Of a DNA stretch of 51,685 nt, positions 1 to 7,401 are shown in pieces. Location: NCBI GenBank assembly GCA_014324045.1, contig JACOMY010000020.1, positions 29,297 to 80,981 on the forward strand, read 5' to 3'. The position numbers were made by a program, and so were the translations under genes. Each line of letters starts with the position of its first letter. Position 1 is the stretch's first letter. Source of the stretch: Rhodospirillales bacterium. Lineage in GTDB: Bacteria > Pseudomonadota > Alphaproteobacteria > Kiloniellales > JACOMY01. The notes under the pieces were generated by a model, which had not been told where the DNA came from, ran no database searches, and saw only the letters and a program-made list of their open reading frames with translations.

Positions 1-1
1 C

Positions 2-454
2 CCGCCGATGATCGGGTGGGCTGCGGTCACCGGCGACGTGTCGCTACCCTCGATCGCACTCTTCGCCTTGATCTTCCTCTGGACCCCGCCGCATTTCTGG
101 GCTCTGGCACTCTACAGCGCCAAAGACTATCGGCGCGCTGGCATACCGATGCTGCCGGTTGTGGCCGGCCGGAAGGCGACCGGGCGTCAGATCTTCCTCT
201 ATTCCTCGGTGCTGTTGCCTGTCGCGGTTCTGCCCACCTTCTTAGGGGTGGCCGGTTGGCTTTACGGCGGTGCGGCTGTGGTGCTGAGCCTGCTGTTTAT
301 GGCCTGTGCCGCAGCGATCCTGCGCGACCGTAGCAACCGCTCGGCACGCCGCACCTTCGGCTTCTCGATTCTCTATCTCTTCCTGCTCTTCCTGCTGCTG
401 ATCCTCGACCGCGCGCCCTTCGTGCTGGGCGGTCCCGGCGCGTTGCTGCCATGA
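2..454 (+). CDS. ctaB: Heme O synthase (protoheme IX farnesyltransferase), C-terminal part
   Basis: This is the 3' half of a UbiA-family prenyltransferase that adds a farnesyl group to heme B to make heme O for cytochrome oxidase, in the inner membrane. The window opens inside the conserved PPMIGWAA segment of the family, so the ATG at 8 is internal and the gene starts upstream of the window. About 150 residues remain, including a W-x-P-P-H-F-W motif near residue 30 of the fragment and several hydrophobic helices, ending in a short basic-to-hydrophobic tail. The stop overlaps an ATG at 451 (ATGA), which suggests translational coupling to the next gene. The family assignment is secure from the motifs and from the downstream cta genes. 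Confidence 0.93.
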   Translation, partial: PPMIGWAAVTGDVSLPSIALFALIFLWTPPHFWALALYSAKDYRRAGIPMLPVVAGRKATGRQIFLYSSVLLPVAVLPTFLGVAGWLYGGAAVVLSLLFMACAAAILRDRSNRSARRTFGFSILYLFLLFLLLILDRAPFVLGGPGALLP

Positions 455-465
455 GGGACTCGACG

Positions 466-630
466 ATGGCACAGAAAGAACAGATTGAGAGCCCAACCGG
501 ATTCACTGGGGCGAATCGCGAGAAGTGGCTGCGCGAACGCCGCCGCCGCAACTGGGCGATCTTCTTATCGCTGATCGCCTTCGTAGTGGCAGTGTTTTTC
601 GTGGCGATGGTCCGGATGGGCGGCTTCTAA
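466..630 (+). CDS. coxF: CoxF-like small cytochrome oxidase assembly protein
   Basis: A 54-residue protein with a charged N-terminal half (WLRERRRRN at about 21-29) followed by one membrane helix (about 30-49). This is the size, topology and position of the small CoxF/CtaF protein that lies between ctaB and ctaG in alphaproteobacterial oxidase operons; its exact role is not known. I chose the ATG at 466 because GAGGGA lies about six bases upstream. An in-frame ATG at 451 overlaps the ctaB stop as ATGA and would add five residues. The gene ends three bases before ctaG. Identification rests mainly on context. Confidence 0.75.
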   Translation: MAQKEQIESPTGFTGANREKWLRERRRRNWAIFLSLIAFVVAVFFVAMVRMGGF

Positions 631-633
631 GCT

Positions 634-1236
634 GTGACCGGCAGTGCAAAGCAGAACACGCGCCGGGCGAAGGCCAATCGGCGAATGGCCGTGGTCTTGG
701 GCCTTGTCGTGTGCGGTATGGTGGGCCTATCCTTCGCGGCTGTGCCTCTCTATCGACTCTTCTGTCAGGTGACCGGTTACGGTGGCACGCCCCAAATCGC
801 CGACGCGGTGCCGGACGCGCCGTTTGAACGGCAGATGAAAATTCGCTTCGACGCCAACGTCGCGCCAGGCCTGCCTTGGCAGTTCGAACCGGAGGTGCGT
901 CAGGTGACGGTCAAGATCGGTGAGCCGACCCTGATTTACTACAAGGCGCGCAACATGGGCGAGCTGGCGACGGCTGGCACGGCGACCTTCAACGTGACGC
1001 CGTTGAAGGTGGGTCAGTACTTCGGCAAGGTGCAGTGCTTCTGCTTCACCGAACAGGTCTTACAACCGGGTCAGGAGATCGACATGGGCGTCAGTTTCTT
1101 TGTCGATCCGGCCTTGGCCGAGGATCCCAATCTGGACGAGGTCAAGACCGTCACCCTGTCCTATACCTTCTTCGCCGATTCCGGCAGCGAATTGGCGCCC
1201 CTGCCGGGATCGGCGAAAGGGGACCGCGTCAATTAG
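634..1236 (+). CDS. ctaG: Cytochrome c oxidase assembly protein CtaG/Cox11
   Basis: A 200-residue Cox11-family copper chaperone, which delivers copper to the CuB site of cytochrome oxidase subunit I from the periplasmic face of the inner membrane. An N-terminal cytoplasmic stretch is followed by one membrane helix (about 20-42) and an Ig-like periplasmic domain. The copper-binding CFCF motif is present in VQCFCFTEQ near residue 133, and PLYRLFCQVTGYGG follows the helix as is typical. The start is GTG at 634, three bases after coxF; an ATG at codon 18 would cut into the N-terminal tail. The length is normal for the family. Confidence 0.95.
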   Translation: MTGSAKQNTRRAKANRRMAVVLGLVVCGMVGLSFAAVPLYRLFCQVTGYGGTPQIADAVPDAPFERQMKIRFDANVAPGLPWQFEPEVRQVTVKIGEPTLIYYKARNMGELATAGTATFNVTPLKVGQYFGKVQCFCFTEQVLQPGQEIDMGVSFFVDPALAEDPNLDEVKTVTLSYTFFADSGSELAPLPGSAKGDRVN

Positions 1237-1310
1237 AGTGGTATCGGTCGCGTGGCCGAGCGCTGGAAACGGTCCGTTCAGGGCGGAGTAACGAAAGGGA
1301 ATTGAAAGGA

Positions 1311-2171
1311 ATGAGCGCGGCGCACGACGAAGAGCCCAAGCATCCCTATCATCTGGTCAGCCCCAACGTTTGGCCAATGGTCGGTGCCCTGGGCGGCGGC
1401 TTGATGACCTTTGGCGGCGTTCTTTGGATGCATGGCGAAGACCTCTTGGGCTTCATCGACGAGTGGGTGTTCTTTTTCGGCACCTTGATCGTGATCGCAA
1501 CCATGGTCTTTTGGTGGCGCGACGTGATCCGGGAGTCGGTGGTCGAGAAGATGCACACACCGGTGGTGCAGTTGGGTCTGCGCTACGGCATGCTGCTCTT
1601 CATCACCTCTGAGGTGATGTTCTTCGTTGCCTTCTTCTGGTCCTACTTTGATCCGGCCATCTTCCCGGACGAGGCGATCCAAGAGACCCGCGTCGAGGTT
1701 CTGGGTGGCGTTTGGCCGCCTGAAGGAATCCTGACCTTCGACCCCTTCGCGGTTCCGCTTCTCAACACCCTGATCCTGCTGCTGTCCGGCTGCACCATTA
1801 CCTGGTCGCATCACTGCCTCCTGATGGGCGACCGTAAGAATATGATCGGCGCGCTGGCACTGACGGTGTTCCTCGGTCTTAGCTTCACCGGCTTCCAGAT
1901 CTACGAATATGCAACGGCCGCCTTCACCTTCGATCAGAACGTCTACAGCTCAGTCTTTTACATGGCGACAGGCTTCCACGGCTTCCATGTGATTGTTGGG
2001 ACTACCTTCCTGATCGTCTGTCTCTTTCGTGCCATGGCCGGCCATTTCACCCGCGAGAAACACAACGGCTTTGAGGCGGCGGCTTGGTATTGGCACTTCG
2101 TCGACGTGGTGTGGCTGTTCCTCTTCATCTGCGTTTACTGGTGGGGTGGCGGCGACCACCACATCCACTAG
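1311..2171 (+). CDS. ctaE: Cytochrome c oxidase subunit III
   Basis: A 286-residue aa3-type oxidase subunit III, an integral membrane subunit of respiratory complex IV. It begins HPYHLVSPNVWPM, the usual start of the family, has seven hydrophobic segments, and ends with the conserved WYWHFVDVVWLFLF and VYWWGG. The ATG at 1311 is preceded by AAAGGGA at about ten bases. The frame is open further upstream, but that part overlaps ctaG and has no resemblance to the family. It lies about 75 bases after ctaG in the same operon. In related bacteria the next gene is DUF983; here that gene is decayed. Confidence 0.96.
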   Translation: MSAAHDEEPKHPYHLVSPNVWPMVGALGGGLMTFGGVLWMHGEDLLGFIDEWVFFFGTLIVIATMVFWWRDVIRESVVEKMHTPVVQLGLRYGMLLFITSEVMFFVAFFWSYFDPAIFPDEAIQETRVEVLGGVWPPEGILTFDPFAVPLLNTLILLLSGCTITWSHHCLLMGDRKNMIGALALTVFLGLSFTGFQIYEYATAAFTFDQNVYSSVFYMATGFHGFHVIVGTTFLIVCLFRAMAGHFTREKHNGFEAAAWYWHFVDVVWLFLFICVYWWGGGDHHIH

Positions 2172-2189
2172 CTCAACCGGGGGCGGGGC

Positions 2190-2540
2190 ATCTCCTGTCC
2201 TTCTCCGCCTTCTCTACAGGGCCCTGCTGCCCGCGCTGCGGCAGGGGGGGAGATATATTCGGTGGCTTTCTTGCCATCGCTGAAGGCTGAGATTCTTGCG
2301 GGCCGGATTTGTAAAGGACCAATTCCGGGAAACAGACTGGCGATCTTCATCGTCTTCATGCCGGTACGGCGGTCGTAGAGCGCTGGCCTTTTGGCTGGAA
2401 AGCAGTATGCGACCGCCTGTGGGTGCATATGACGGTTATGACGGTCTAGCCCCTTTATCCCGGATCTCTCGTTGGCACTGTTGCGCCCGGCCAAGGCACT
2501 CTCTATCCGCGTCGCAGTTCAAGCATAGAGCCGCATAGAG
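2190..2540 (+). pseudogene. Decayed DUF983 gene in the oxidase operon
   Basis: Fragments of a DUF983 protein are readable in order but in different frames. A CPRCGRGG zinc-knuckle followed by IFGGFLAI runs into a stop at 2288-2290. AIFIVFM near 2340-2360 lies in another frame, and ALAFWLESSMRPPV near 2380-2425 in a third. LSLALLRPAKAL near 2465-2500 matches the usual C-terminal segment. DUF983 genes normally sit exactly here, between subunit III and surf1. Several single-base indels must have occurred, so no full product can be made. The call is by family recollection and position; aligning a conceptual repair to DUF983 would settle it. Confidence 0.75.
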
Positions 2541-2639
2541 CCAACGACAGCGGGCACGTGCGTTACGATCAGATCGTGCGGCGTCTCGCGCCGCTGCTCA
2601 CCAGCCCCATTGGAAAATCCACGAAGGTTCCCGACCGCA

Positions 2640-3383
2640 ATGACCCTCTTTGGCCGCTCTTTTCACCCCAGACTCGGCACCTCGATTGCAGCCTTGTCGA
2701 TGCTGGCGGTTCTGCTGGGCCTCGGGACCTGGCAGCTGGTCCGCCTGGAGTGGAAGCAGAGTCTGATCAACGAGCGACAGCTCCGTTGGCAAGCCCCGGC
2801 GCTGATGCTGCCGCAGGACCTGTCCGATCAGGCCGCGCTGGTCCACCGCAAGGTCATCGCCAGAGGCCACTATCTCCACGATCGGGAGCTCTATCTGCCC
2901 GGGCGCAGCTACAAGGGGACTGCAGGCGTGGGCATGGTGACACCCTTCGTGTTGGAGGACGGTCGCACCCTCATGGTCTACCGCGGCTGGGTGCCGGAGA
3001 AGCGCAAGGACCCGGAGACCAGACCGGAGGGCAATCCCGAAGGCGAGATTGAAGTCGTCGGCGTGCTGCTTCCGGGTGGTTGGCACGGCAGCGACTGGTT
3101 CCAGCCGGAGAATGCCCCGGAGCGTAACGCTTGGTTCTTCGTCGATCCGGCGCAAATGGCCGTCGCGGTCGGTGCCGGGAACGCCATCGCACCTCTCTAT
3201 TTGGGCCTTTATCGCGACGATGCGGAGGCCAATCTGCCCTTCACCGCCCCGCCGCCAATGGATCTGCGGAACGACCACCTGCAGTACGCGATCACCTGGT
3301 ACGCCCTGGCCATCGCGCTCATCGTCATCTACGTGATCTTCCATCTGGACCCGCAGCGTAAGAAAGGGGGGAGCGAAGCATGA
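2640..3383 (+). CDS. surf1: Surf1 family cytochrome oxidase assembly protein
   Basis: A 247-residue Surf1/Shy1-type protein, which helps insert heme A during assembly of the oxidase in the inner membrane. Two membrane helices flank a soluble domain: one near 15-35 (AALSMLAVLLGLGTWQL) and one near 215-235 (YALAIALIVIYVIF). The GTWQ motif, GxxxLPGRSYKGTAG, VYRGWVP and the C-terminal YAITWYALA block are all present. I chose the ATG at 2640 because it gives the usual short N-terminus; a TTG at 2610 would add ten residues. The stop overlaps the next start (ATGA at 3380), so the peptidase is probably co-translated. Confidence 0.94.
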   Translation: MTLFGRSFHPRLGTSIAALSMLAVLLGLGTWQLVRLEWKQSLINERQLRWQAPALMLPQDLSDQAALVHRKVIARGHYLHDRELYLPGRSYKGTAGVGMVTPFVLEDGRTLMVYRGWVPEKRKDPETRPEGNPEGEIEVVGVLLPGGWHGSDWFQPENAPERNAWFFVDPAQMAVAVGAGNAIAPLYLGLYRDDAEANLPFTAPPPMDLRNDHLQYAITWYALAIALIVIYVIFHLDPQRKKGGSEA

Positions 3384-4882
3384 CGGTTTCCTACGATTGG
3401 CTGGAGGCGCGTTTCGCCCGTCTAGGCGCTCTGTCCGAGGCCTCCGGCATGCTGCACTGGGACCTTTCGGTAATGATGCCGAGCGGCGGCGGCGAGGCGC
3501 GGGCCGAGCAACTGGCAAGCCTTTCCGTCTTGTGCCACGAGCTCCTGAGCGAGCGCGCCGTGGCCGAGCAATTGGATGCGGCGGAAGCGGCCGGCGGGCT
3601 CGATACCTGGCAGGCGGCGAACCTGGTGGAGATGCGCCGCTCTTGGCGGCACGAGACCGCGCTGGATGCGCGCTTCGTCGAGGCCTACAGCAAGGCCTGC
3701 CATGCCTGCGAGGCGGTCTGGCGGGAGGCACGGCCCAAGGCCGACTTCGGCCTGGTGCTGCCGCATCTGGAAGAGGTGGTGCGCCTAGTCCGCGAGGAGG
3801 CGGCCCGCAAGGCCGAAGCCTTCGGTTGCACCCCCTACGAGGCTCTGCTCGACAGCTATGAGCCCGGCGGCAGCGAGGCCGAGATCGACAGTCTCTTCGA
3901 CCGGCTGGCCAAAGAGCTGCCCGGCCTGCTGCGCGACGCCCGGGAGCGGCAGGCCCGGCAGGCGGTGCCGCTGGTCCCCGAAGGTCCATTCCCGATTGCC
4001 GCACAAGAGCAGCTGGGCCGCCGCTTGATGGTCCTGGCCGGCTTCGATTTCGCGCATGGGCGCCTCGACGTCTCATTGCATCCCTTCAGCGGCGGGACGC
4101 CGGACGACGTGCGCGTCACCACGCGCTACGAGGAGAACGACTTTACCTCCTCACTTATGGGTGTGATGCACGAGACTGGACATGCCCTCTACGAGCGCGG
4201 CCTGCCGGCGCGCTGGCGGCGCCAGCCGGTGGGCGAGAGCCGGGGGATGGGGATTCACGAGAGCCAATCCCTCCTGATGGAGATGCAGGCTTGCCGCAGT
4301 CCGGAGTTTCTGGCCTTTCTCTCCCGCTTCTCGGCGGCGGCCTTCGGGCGCAGCGGTCCAGCCTGGACGGCCGACAACTTCCGCCGACTCTATCATTGGG
4401 TTCAGCCTGGCTGTATCCGGGTTGAGGCTGACGAGGTCAGCTATCCGCTGCACGTCATCCTCCGTACCCGCCTGGAGAAAGCGATCCTGACCGACGATCT
4501 ACAGCTTCGCGATCTGCCGGGCGCCTGGAACGACGGCATGCAGGCGTTCCTGGGCCTGACCCCACCGGACGACCGCCTCGGTTGTCTGCAGGACATCCAC
4601 TGGTACGATGGTGCTTGGGGTTACTTCCCGACCTATACACTCGGTGCCATGATCGCTGCCCAGCTTTTTCAGGCGGCGCTCTCTGCAGCACCGGAGATCC
4701 CCGGCCAGCTGGCCCGCGGCGATTTCTCCAGCCTGCAGGCCTGGTTGCGCCGGACCGTTCACGAGAAGGCTTCGTCGCGCTTCAGCCATGTCTTGATCGA
4801 GGAGGCCAGCGGCAAGCCCCTGGATCCGGCGGTCTTCATGACCCACCTCCGCCGACGCTACCTCGGAGCGGACGCCGCCTGA
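3380..4882 (+). CDS. M32 (Taq-type) metallocarboxypeptidase
   Basis: A 500-residue peptidase of family M32, a cytoplasmic zinc carboxypeptidase that trims C-terminal residues. The zinc motif HETGH is at 264-268 and the third ligand lies in HESQS (Glu at 294). Other family blocks are CRSPEF, YPLHVILR with RTRLEKA, and WYDGAWGYFPTYTLG. The length is usual for the family. The start overlaps the surf1 stop by four bases, so this gene is tied to the oxidase operon by translation although no role in oxidase assembly is known. A 3' neighbour on the opposite strand is only a remnant. Confidence 0.95.
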   Translation: MTVSYDWLEARFARLGALSEASGMLHWDLSVMMPSGGGEARAEQLASLSVLCHELLSERAVAEQLDAAEAAGGLDTWQAANLVEMRRSWRHETALDARFVEAYSKACHACEAVWREARPKADFGLVLPHLEEVVRLVREEAARKAEAFGCTPYEALLDSYEPGGSEAEIDSLFDRLAKELPGLLRDARERQARQAVPLVPEGPFPIAAQEQLGRRLMVLAGFDFAHGRLDVSLHPFSGGTPDDVRVTTRYEENDFTSSLMGVMHETGHALYERGLPARWRRQPVGESRGMGIHESQSLLMEMQACRSPEFLAFLSRFSAAAFGRSGPAWTADNFRRLYHWVQPGCIRVEADEVSYPLHVILRTRLEKAILTDDLQLRDLPGAWNDGMQAFLGLTPPDDRLGCLQDIHWYDGAWGYFPTYTLGAMIAAQLFQAALSAAPEIPGQLARGDFSSLQAWLRRTVHEKASSRFSHVLIEEASGKPLDPAVFMTHLRRRYLGADAA

Positions 4883-5190
4883 ACGAGGAATGGAAGTGCT
4901 GTTGAATCCGTTTGAAGGAATCTTGCCAGCGGTAAAGCTCGATCAGCCAGACCGCCAGGGTTTCTTGGAGCAGGTGCCCCAAGATATAGCCGAGGCAGCC
5001 GCCCAAGACCGAGGTGACGGCGGCAATCAGCTCCGCCTTCCAGACAGACCTGACGCCAGTCGGCCAGCATGACCGCGTCCACCTGTAGGAGTAGCAGGGC
5101 GCTCTCGGCGAAGGAAGTTACGGTACAGGCCCAGAGGCCCCTGTCCCTTCTCCGTGGCTCAGCGATAGAAACGGTCGAAGATGGCTCCTT
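4880..5190 (-). pseudogene. Remnant of a YqaA/DedA-type SNARE-associated membrane protein gene
   Basis: Read on the minus strand, SFAESALLLLQVDAVMLADWRQV (5122-5054, shown here only in part by key residues SFAES and VMLAD) resembles the first half of the YqaA core. After a frame change near 5040 it continues as AELIAAVTSVLGGCLGYILG, then WLIELYRWQDSFKRIQQHF. In intact YqaA proteins these blocks follow each other directly. The C-terminal part is missing at the junction with the carboxypeptidase end. The product would be a small inner-membrane protein of unclear function. The order of the matching pieces makes decay likely; chance similarity of hydrophobic stretches is the alternative. Confidence 0.55.
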
Positions 5191-5234
5191 TTCATGGCTT
5201 CAGGAGCAGTGCCAAGAGGGCAAGACCGTAGATT

Positions 5235-5507
5235 TTATTCTGTGTCCTCACCGCTCTTGTCACCAGAGGTCTCGTCGCCAGGCCCCTCGGTTTCCTCCCC
5301 CTCGCCATTCATAGTGCTGTTGTCCTCCTTTCCCTTGCGGCCGAAATTGGCAAAGGCTTGGGGATGTGTGACTACCTTACTTGAACGGCTGTCCGCGGGA
5401 TAGTCACCGTCGCCGTGTGACATAGCCGCAGCGAAGCGGATGGCTTCCAAGGCTCGCTCCTGCGCCGGCAGATCTTTAAGCGATTCCAGATCGACGGTGG
5501 TTTCCAA
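5235..5507 (-). CDS. Small hypothetical acidic protein, doubtful start
   Basis: A frame of 90 residues that I do not recognise. The N-terminal part reads like a real soluble protein (ETTVDLESLKDLPAQERALE, then IRFAAAMSHGDGDY). The C-terminal third is a low-complexity run of Glu, Gly, Asp and Thr. The only canonical start is TTG at 5507; a TAG lies four codons upstream (TAG CAG AAT TTC AAC TTG), so the gene may be cut at its 5' end. It sits alone between the YqaA remnant and yqgE and could belong to the decayed stretch. Amino acid choice favours coding; the missing start argues against an intact gene. Confidence 0.4.
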   Translation of the reverse strand: METTVDLESLKDLPAQERALEAIRFAAAMSHGDGDYPADSRSSKVVTHPQAFANFGRKGKEDNSTMNGEGEETEGPGDETSGDKSGEDTE

Positions 5508-5673
5508 GTTGAAATTCTGCTACGCTCGGGCTCGGTAGAGTTGCTGCGGCAGGAGCGGTCCGTGAGGCATCAATGAACCCTTCAAGCGATGGCACGATAG
5601 CCAGCCGCTGCTATGGGCGGCCTCGCCTTGGGCGCCAGTCAAAATTTCCGCAGCGGGCAGTCGGCAAGAAGGG

Positions 5674-6246
5674 TCAGGCGTGGCCTGCGTCGGTGACGAG
5701 GAAACTGGGGTCGATGCCCAAGGTCTTGAGGGCCGCCTTCCACTTGTCTTCTATCCCAGTCGAGAAAACTAGGAACTCACTGGCGTCGGCGGTCAGCCAG
5801 CCGTTAGCCTGTAGCTCCGAATCCAACTGGCCCGGCCCCCAGCCGGCATAGCCCAGTGCGAAGAGGCGATGGCGCGGTCCCTCGCCGGCGGCGATGTCGC
5901 GAAGGATATCCTGGGTCGCGGTCATGGCGATGCGACCGTCGACTTGGAGGGTCGAGTCCTGTTCATACTCGGCCGAGTGCAGCACGAATCCCCGGCTCGA
6001 TTCCACCGGTCCGCCGAAGTGTACATCGATTGCTTGACCGGGTTTCGGATTCTCGATCCCCAACTGCTGAAGCAACTCGCCAAAGTTCAGGTTGTCGATG
6101 CGCTTGTTGACGACTAAACCCATTGCGCCTTCCTCATTGTGGGCGCAGATATAAACAACTGTGCGCCGAAAGCGCGTATCCTCCGTGCCCGGCATGGCAA
6201 TGAGGATCTGGCCGGTCAGATAGCCCTCCCGATCGTCGTCCTCCAT
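5674..6246 (-). CDS. YqgE/AlgH family protein (DUF179)
   Basis: A 190-residue protein of the YqgE/AlgH family, soluble and of unknown biochemical function. The family blocks are clear: YLTGQILIAMPG near residue 9, RTVVYICAHNEEGAMGLVVNK near 28-48 (key residues VVYI, EGAMGLVVN), VHFGGPV near 75, and ALGYAGWGPGQLDSE near 132. The ATG at 6246 opens on MEDDDREG, the usual acidic leader. It is divergent from the peroxiredoxin gene, with about 230 bases between them that must hold both promoters. Some members were linked to alginate regulation, but nothing here supports that role. Confidence 0.93.
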   Translation of the reverse strand: MEDDDREGYLTGQILIAMPGTEDTRFRRTVVYICAHNEEGAMGLVVNKRIDNLNFGELLQQLGIENPKPGQAIDVHFGGPVESSRGFVLHSAEYEQDSTLQVDGRIAMTATQDILRDIAAGEGPRHRLFALGYAGWGPGQLDSELQANGWLTADASEFLVFSTGIEDKWKAALKTLGIDPSFLVTDAGHA

Positions 6247-6476
6247 GGCTTTTTCGCTCCGCTCCTGCCTGGCTCGCCGCGTCGGCGGCTTATCCTAGAT
6301 TAACAAGATAGGGGATTTTGCCCTCAGACCACCAGGGCCGATCGCCCTGTCCGGGCCGATATGTCCGGGCTGAATTGTTCTTGGACCGGCCCGCCGTCTG
6401 CCCTATTTCTAGCCGGCAGGCGCGGTTCTTCGCGCTGCTGTGCAATAAGCTGATAACACACGCAGGAGACACCACC

Positions 6477-6962
6477 ATGGCAATCCAGGTTGGCGATAGG
6501 GTACCGAGCGGTTCACTGAATCACATGACGGCGGATGGGCCGGCGCAGATCACTACCGACGAGCTCTTCAAGGGCAAGAAGGTGGTGATCTTTGCACTGC
6601 CGGGCGCCTTCACCCCGACCTGCTCAGCCAAGCATGTTCCGGGCTTTGTCCAACATGCCGACGCGATCAAGGCCAAGGGCGTCGACACCATCGCCTGCCT
6701 GTCGGTGAACGACGCTTTCGTCATGGGCGCCTGGAGCAAGGATCAGGGCGTTGGCGACAAGCTTCTGATGTTGGCCGACGGTGCGGCGGCCTACACCGCC
6801 GCCTTGGGTATGGAGTTGGATCTGACCGATCTAGGCATGGGCGTGCGCTCCAAGCGCTACGCCATGGTCGTAGACGACGGCAAGGTCACCGTCCTGGCCG
6901 AGGAGCCCAACCCCGCTGCGCTGGAGGTCGCAAGCGCCGAAGCCATCGTCGCGGCGCTCTGA
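6477..6962 (+). CDS. Peroxiredoxin, Prx5/AhpE-like redoxin
   Basis: A 161-residue Prx5-type peroxiredoxin that reduces hydrogen and organic peroxides in the cytoplasm, usually with glutathione/glutaredoxin as electron donor. The active-site block PGAFTPTCS places the peroxidatic Cys at 49. A second Cys at 74 (IACLSVND) is the usual non-catalytic one. The ATG at 6477 has AGGAGA about nine bases upstream. The C-terminal VRSKRYAMVVDDGKV is typical. It stands alone, divergent from yqgE, and is followed by a strong hairpin. A glutaredoxin gene at 31242 in this window could serve the same redox chain. Confidence 0.94.
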   Translation: MAIQVGDRVPSGSLNHMTADGPAQITTDELFKGKKVVIFALPGAFTPTCSAKHVPGFVQHADAIKAKGVDTIACLSVNDAFVMGAWSKDQGVGDKLLMLADGAAAYTAALGMELDLTDLGMGVRSKRYAMVVDDGKVTVLAEEPNPAALEVASAEAIVAAL

Positions 6963-6980
6963 CTGCCTAGCTTTTTGCCT

Positions 6981-7006
6981 TCCCCCTTGGCGTCCGCCGA
7001 GGGGGA
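6981..7006. terminator. Stem-loop after the peroxiredoxin gene
   Basis: A ten-pair stem (TCCCCCTTGG against CCGAGGGGGA, one G-U pair) with a six-base loop lies 18 bases after the peroxiredoxin stop. No T-run follows on either strand, so it is not a classical intrinsic terminator. It may stabilise the 3' end or act with Rho. Confidence 0.4.
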
Positions 7007-7401
7007 GCGCGCGCACGCATCCTTACCGAACTGACGGCTTGCCTTTCAGAACGGCTTCTCAATGTTCCGCAGTTACGGCTTAATGCAGACGTCTGTGATG
7101 TGATGGCAGGTATCATGCGATGGAAGGGGCCGCGGCCGAGGATCTCCAGCGCCTCCTTCATCGCCCAGGGTTCCGGTCCTTCTGCGCCCGCACCTATCGC
7201 CTTAAACGTCATGGTCCGATGTCCTCTCTTGGCCTAGAGTGCCGCCTTGGGTAAGGCGATCCCCTCCGCTTTTGCAATGAACGCTCTGGCACGCGCCGGG
7301 TGACGGTCGCGTTGCCGTCCTAAAGGGCCGCATTCGCAACGATAGGACCGGTGCCTTTCAGTACCCTGCTGTCCAACCCAGACTCTTTGGAGACAGGCAG
7401 C
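7007..7401. other. Stretch without a convincing gene
   Basis: About 400 bases between the peroxiredoxin hairpin and dddP. A minus-strand frame of 81 residues (6967-7212, MTFKAIGAGAEGPEPWAMKE at its start) overlaps the hairpin, becomes Arg/Ser-rich and matches nothing I know. A second minus-strand tail (ARAFIAKAEGIALPKAAL, ending near 7234) looks like the end of a protein but has no recognisable body. Both may be gene debris. The promoter of dddP should lie near the right edge. Confidence 0.4.

Noticed and set aside
2598-4076. Long open frame of about 490 codons on the minus strand opposite surf1 and the M32 gene
   Set aside because: It is antisense to two clear genes and rich in Arg, Pro, Ala and Gly without any family motif, which is typical of GC-rich coding shadows.
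6981-7006. Hairpin read as a classical intrinsic terminator
   Set aside because: No T-run follows on either strand, so only a stem-loop with uncertain terminator function is listed.
6967-7212. 81-codon minus-strand frame after the peroxiredoxin gene
   Set aside because: It overlaps the hairpin, turns into a low-complexity Arg/Ser tail and has no family. A real gene is not supported.
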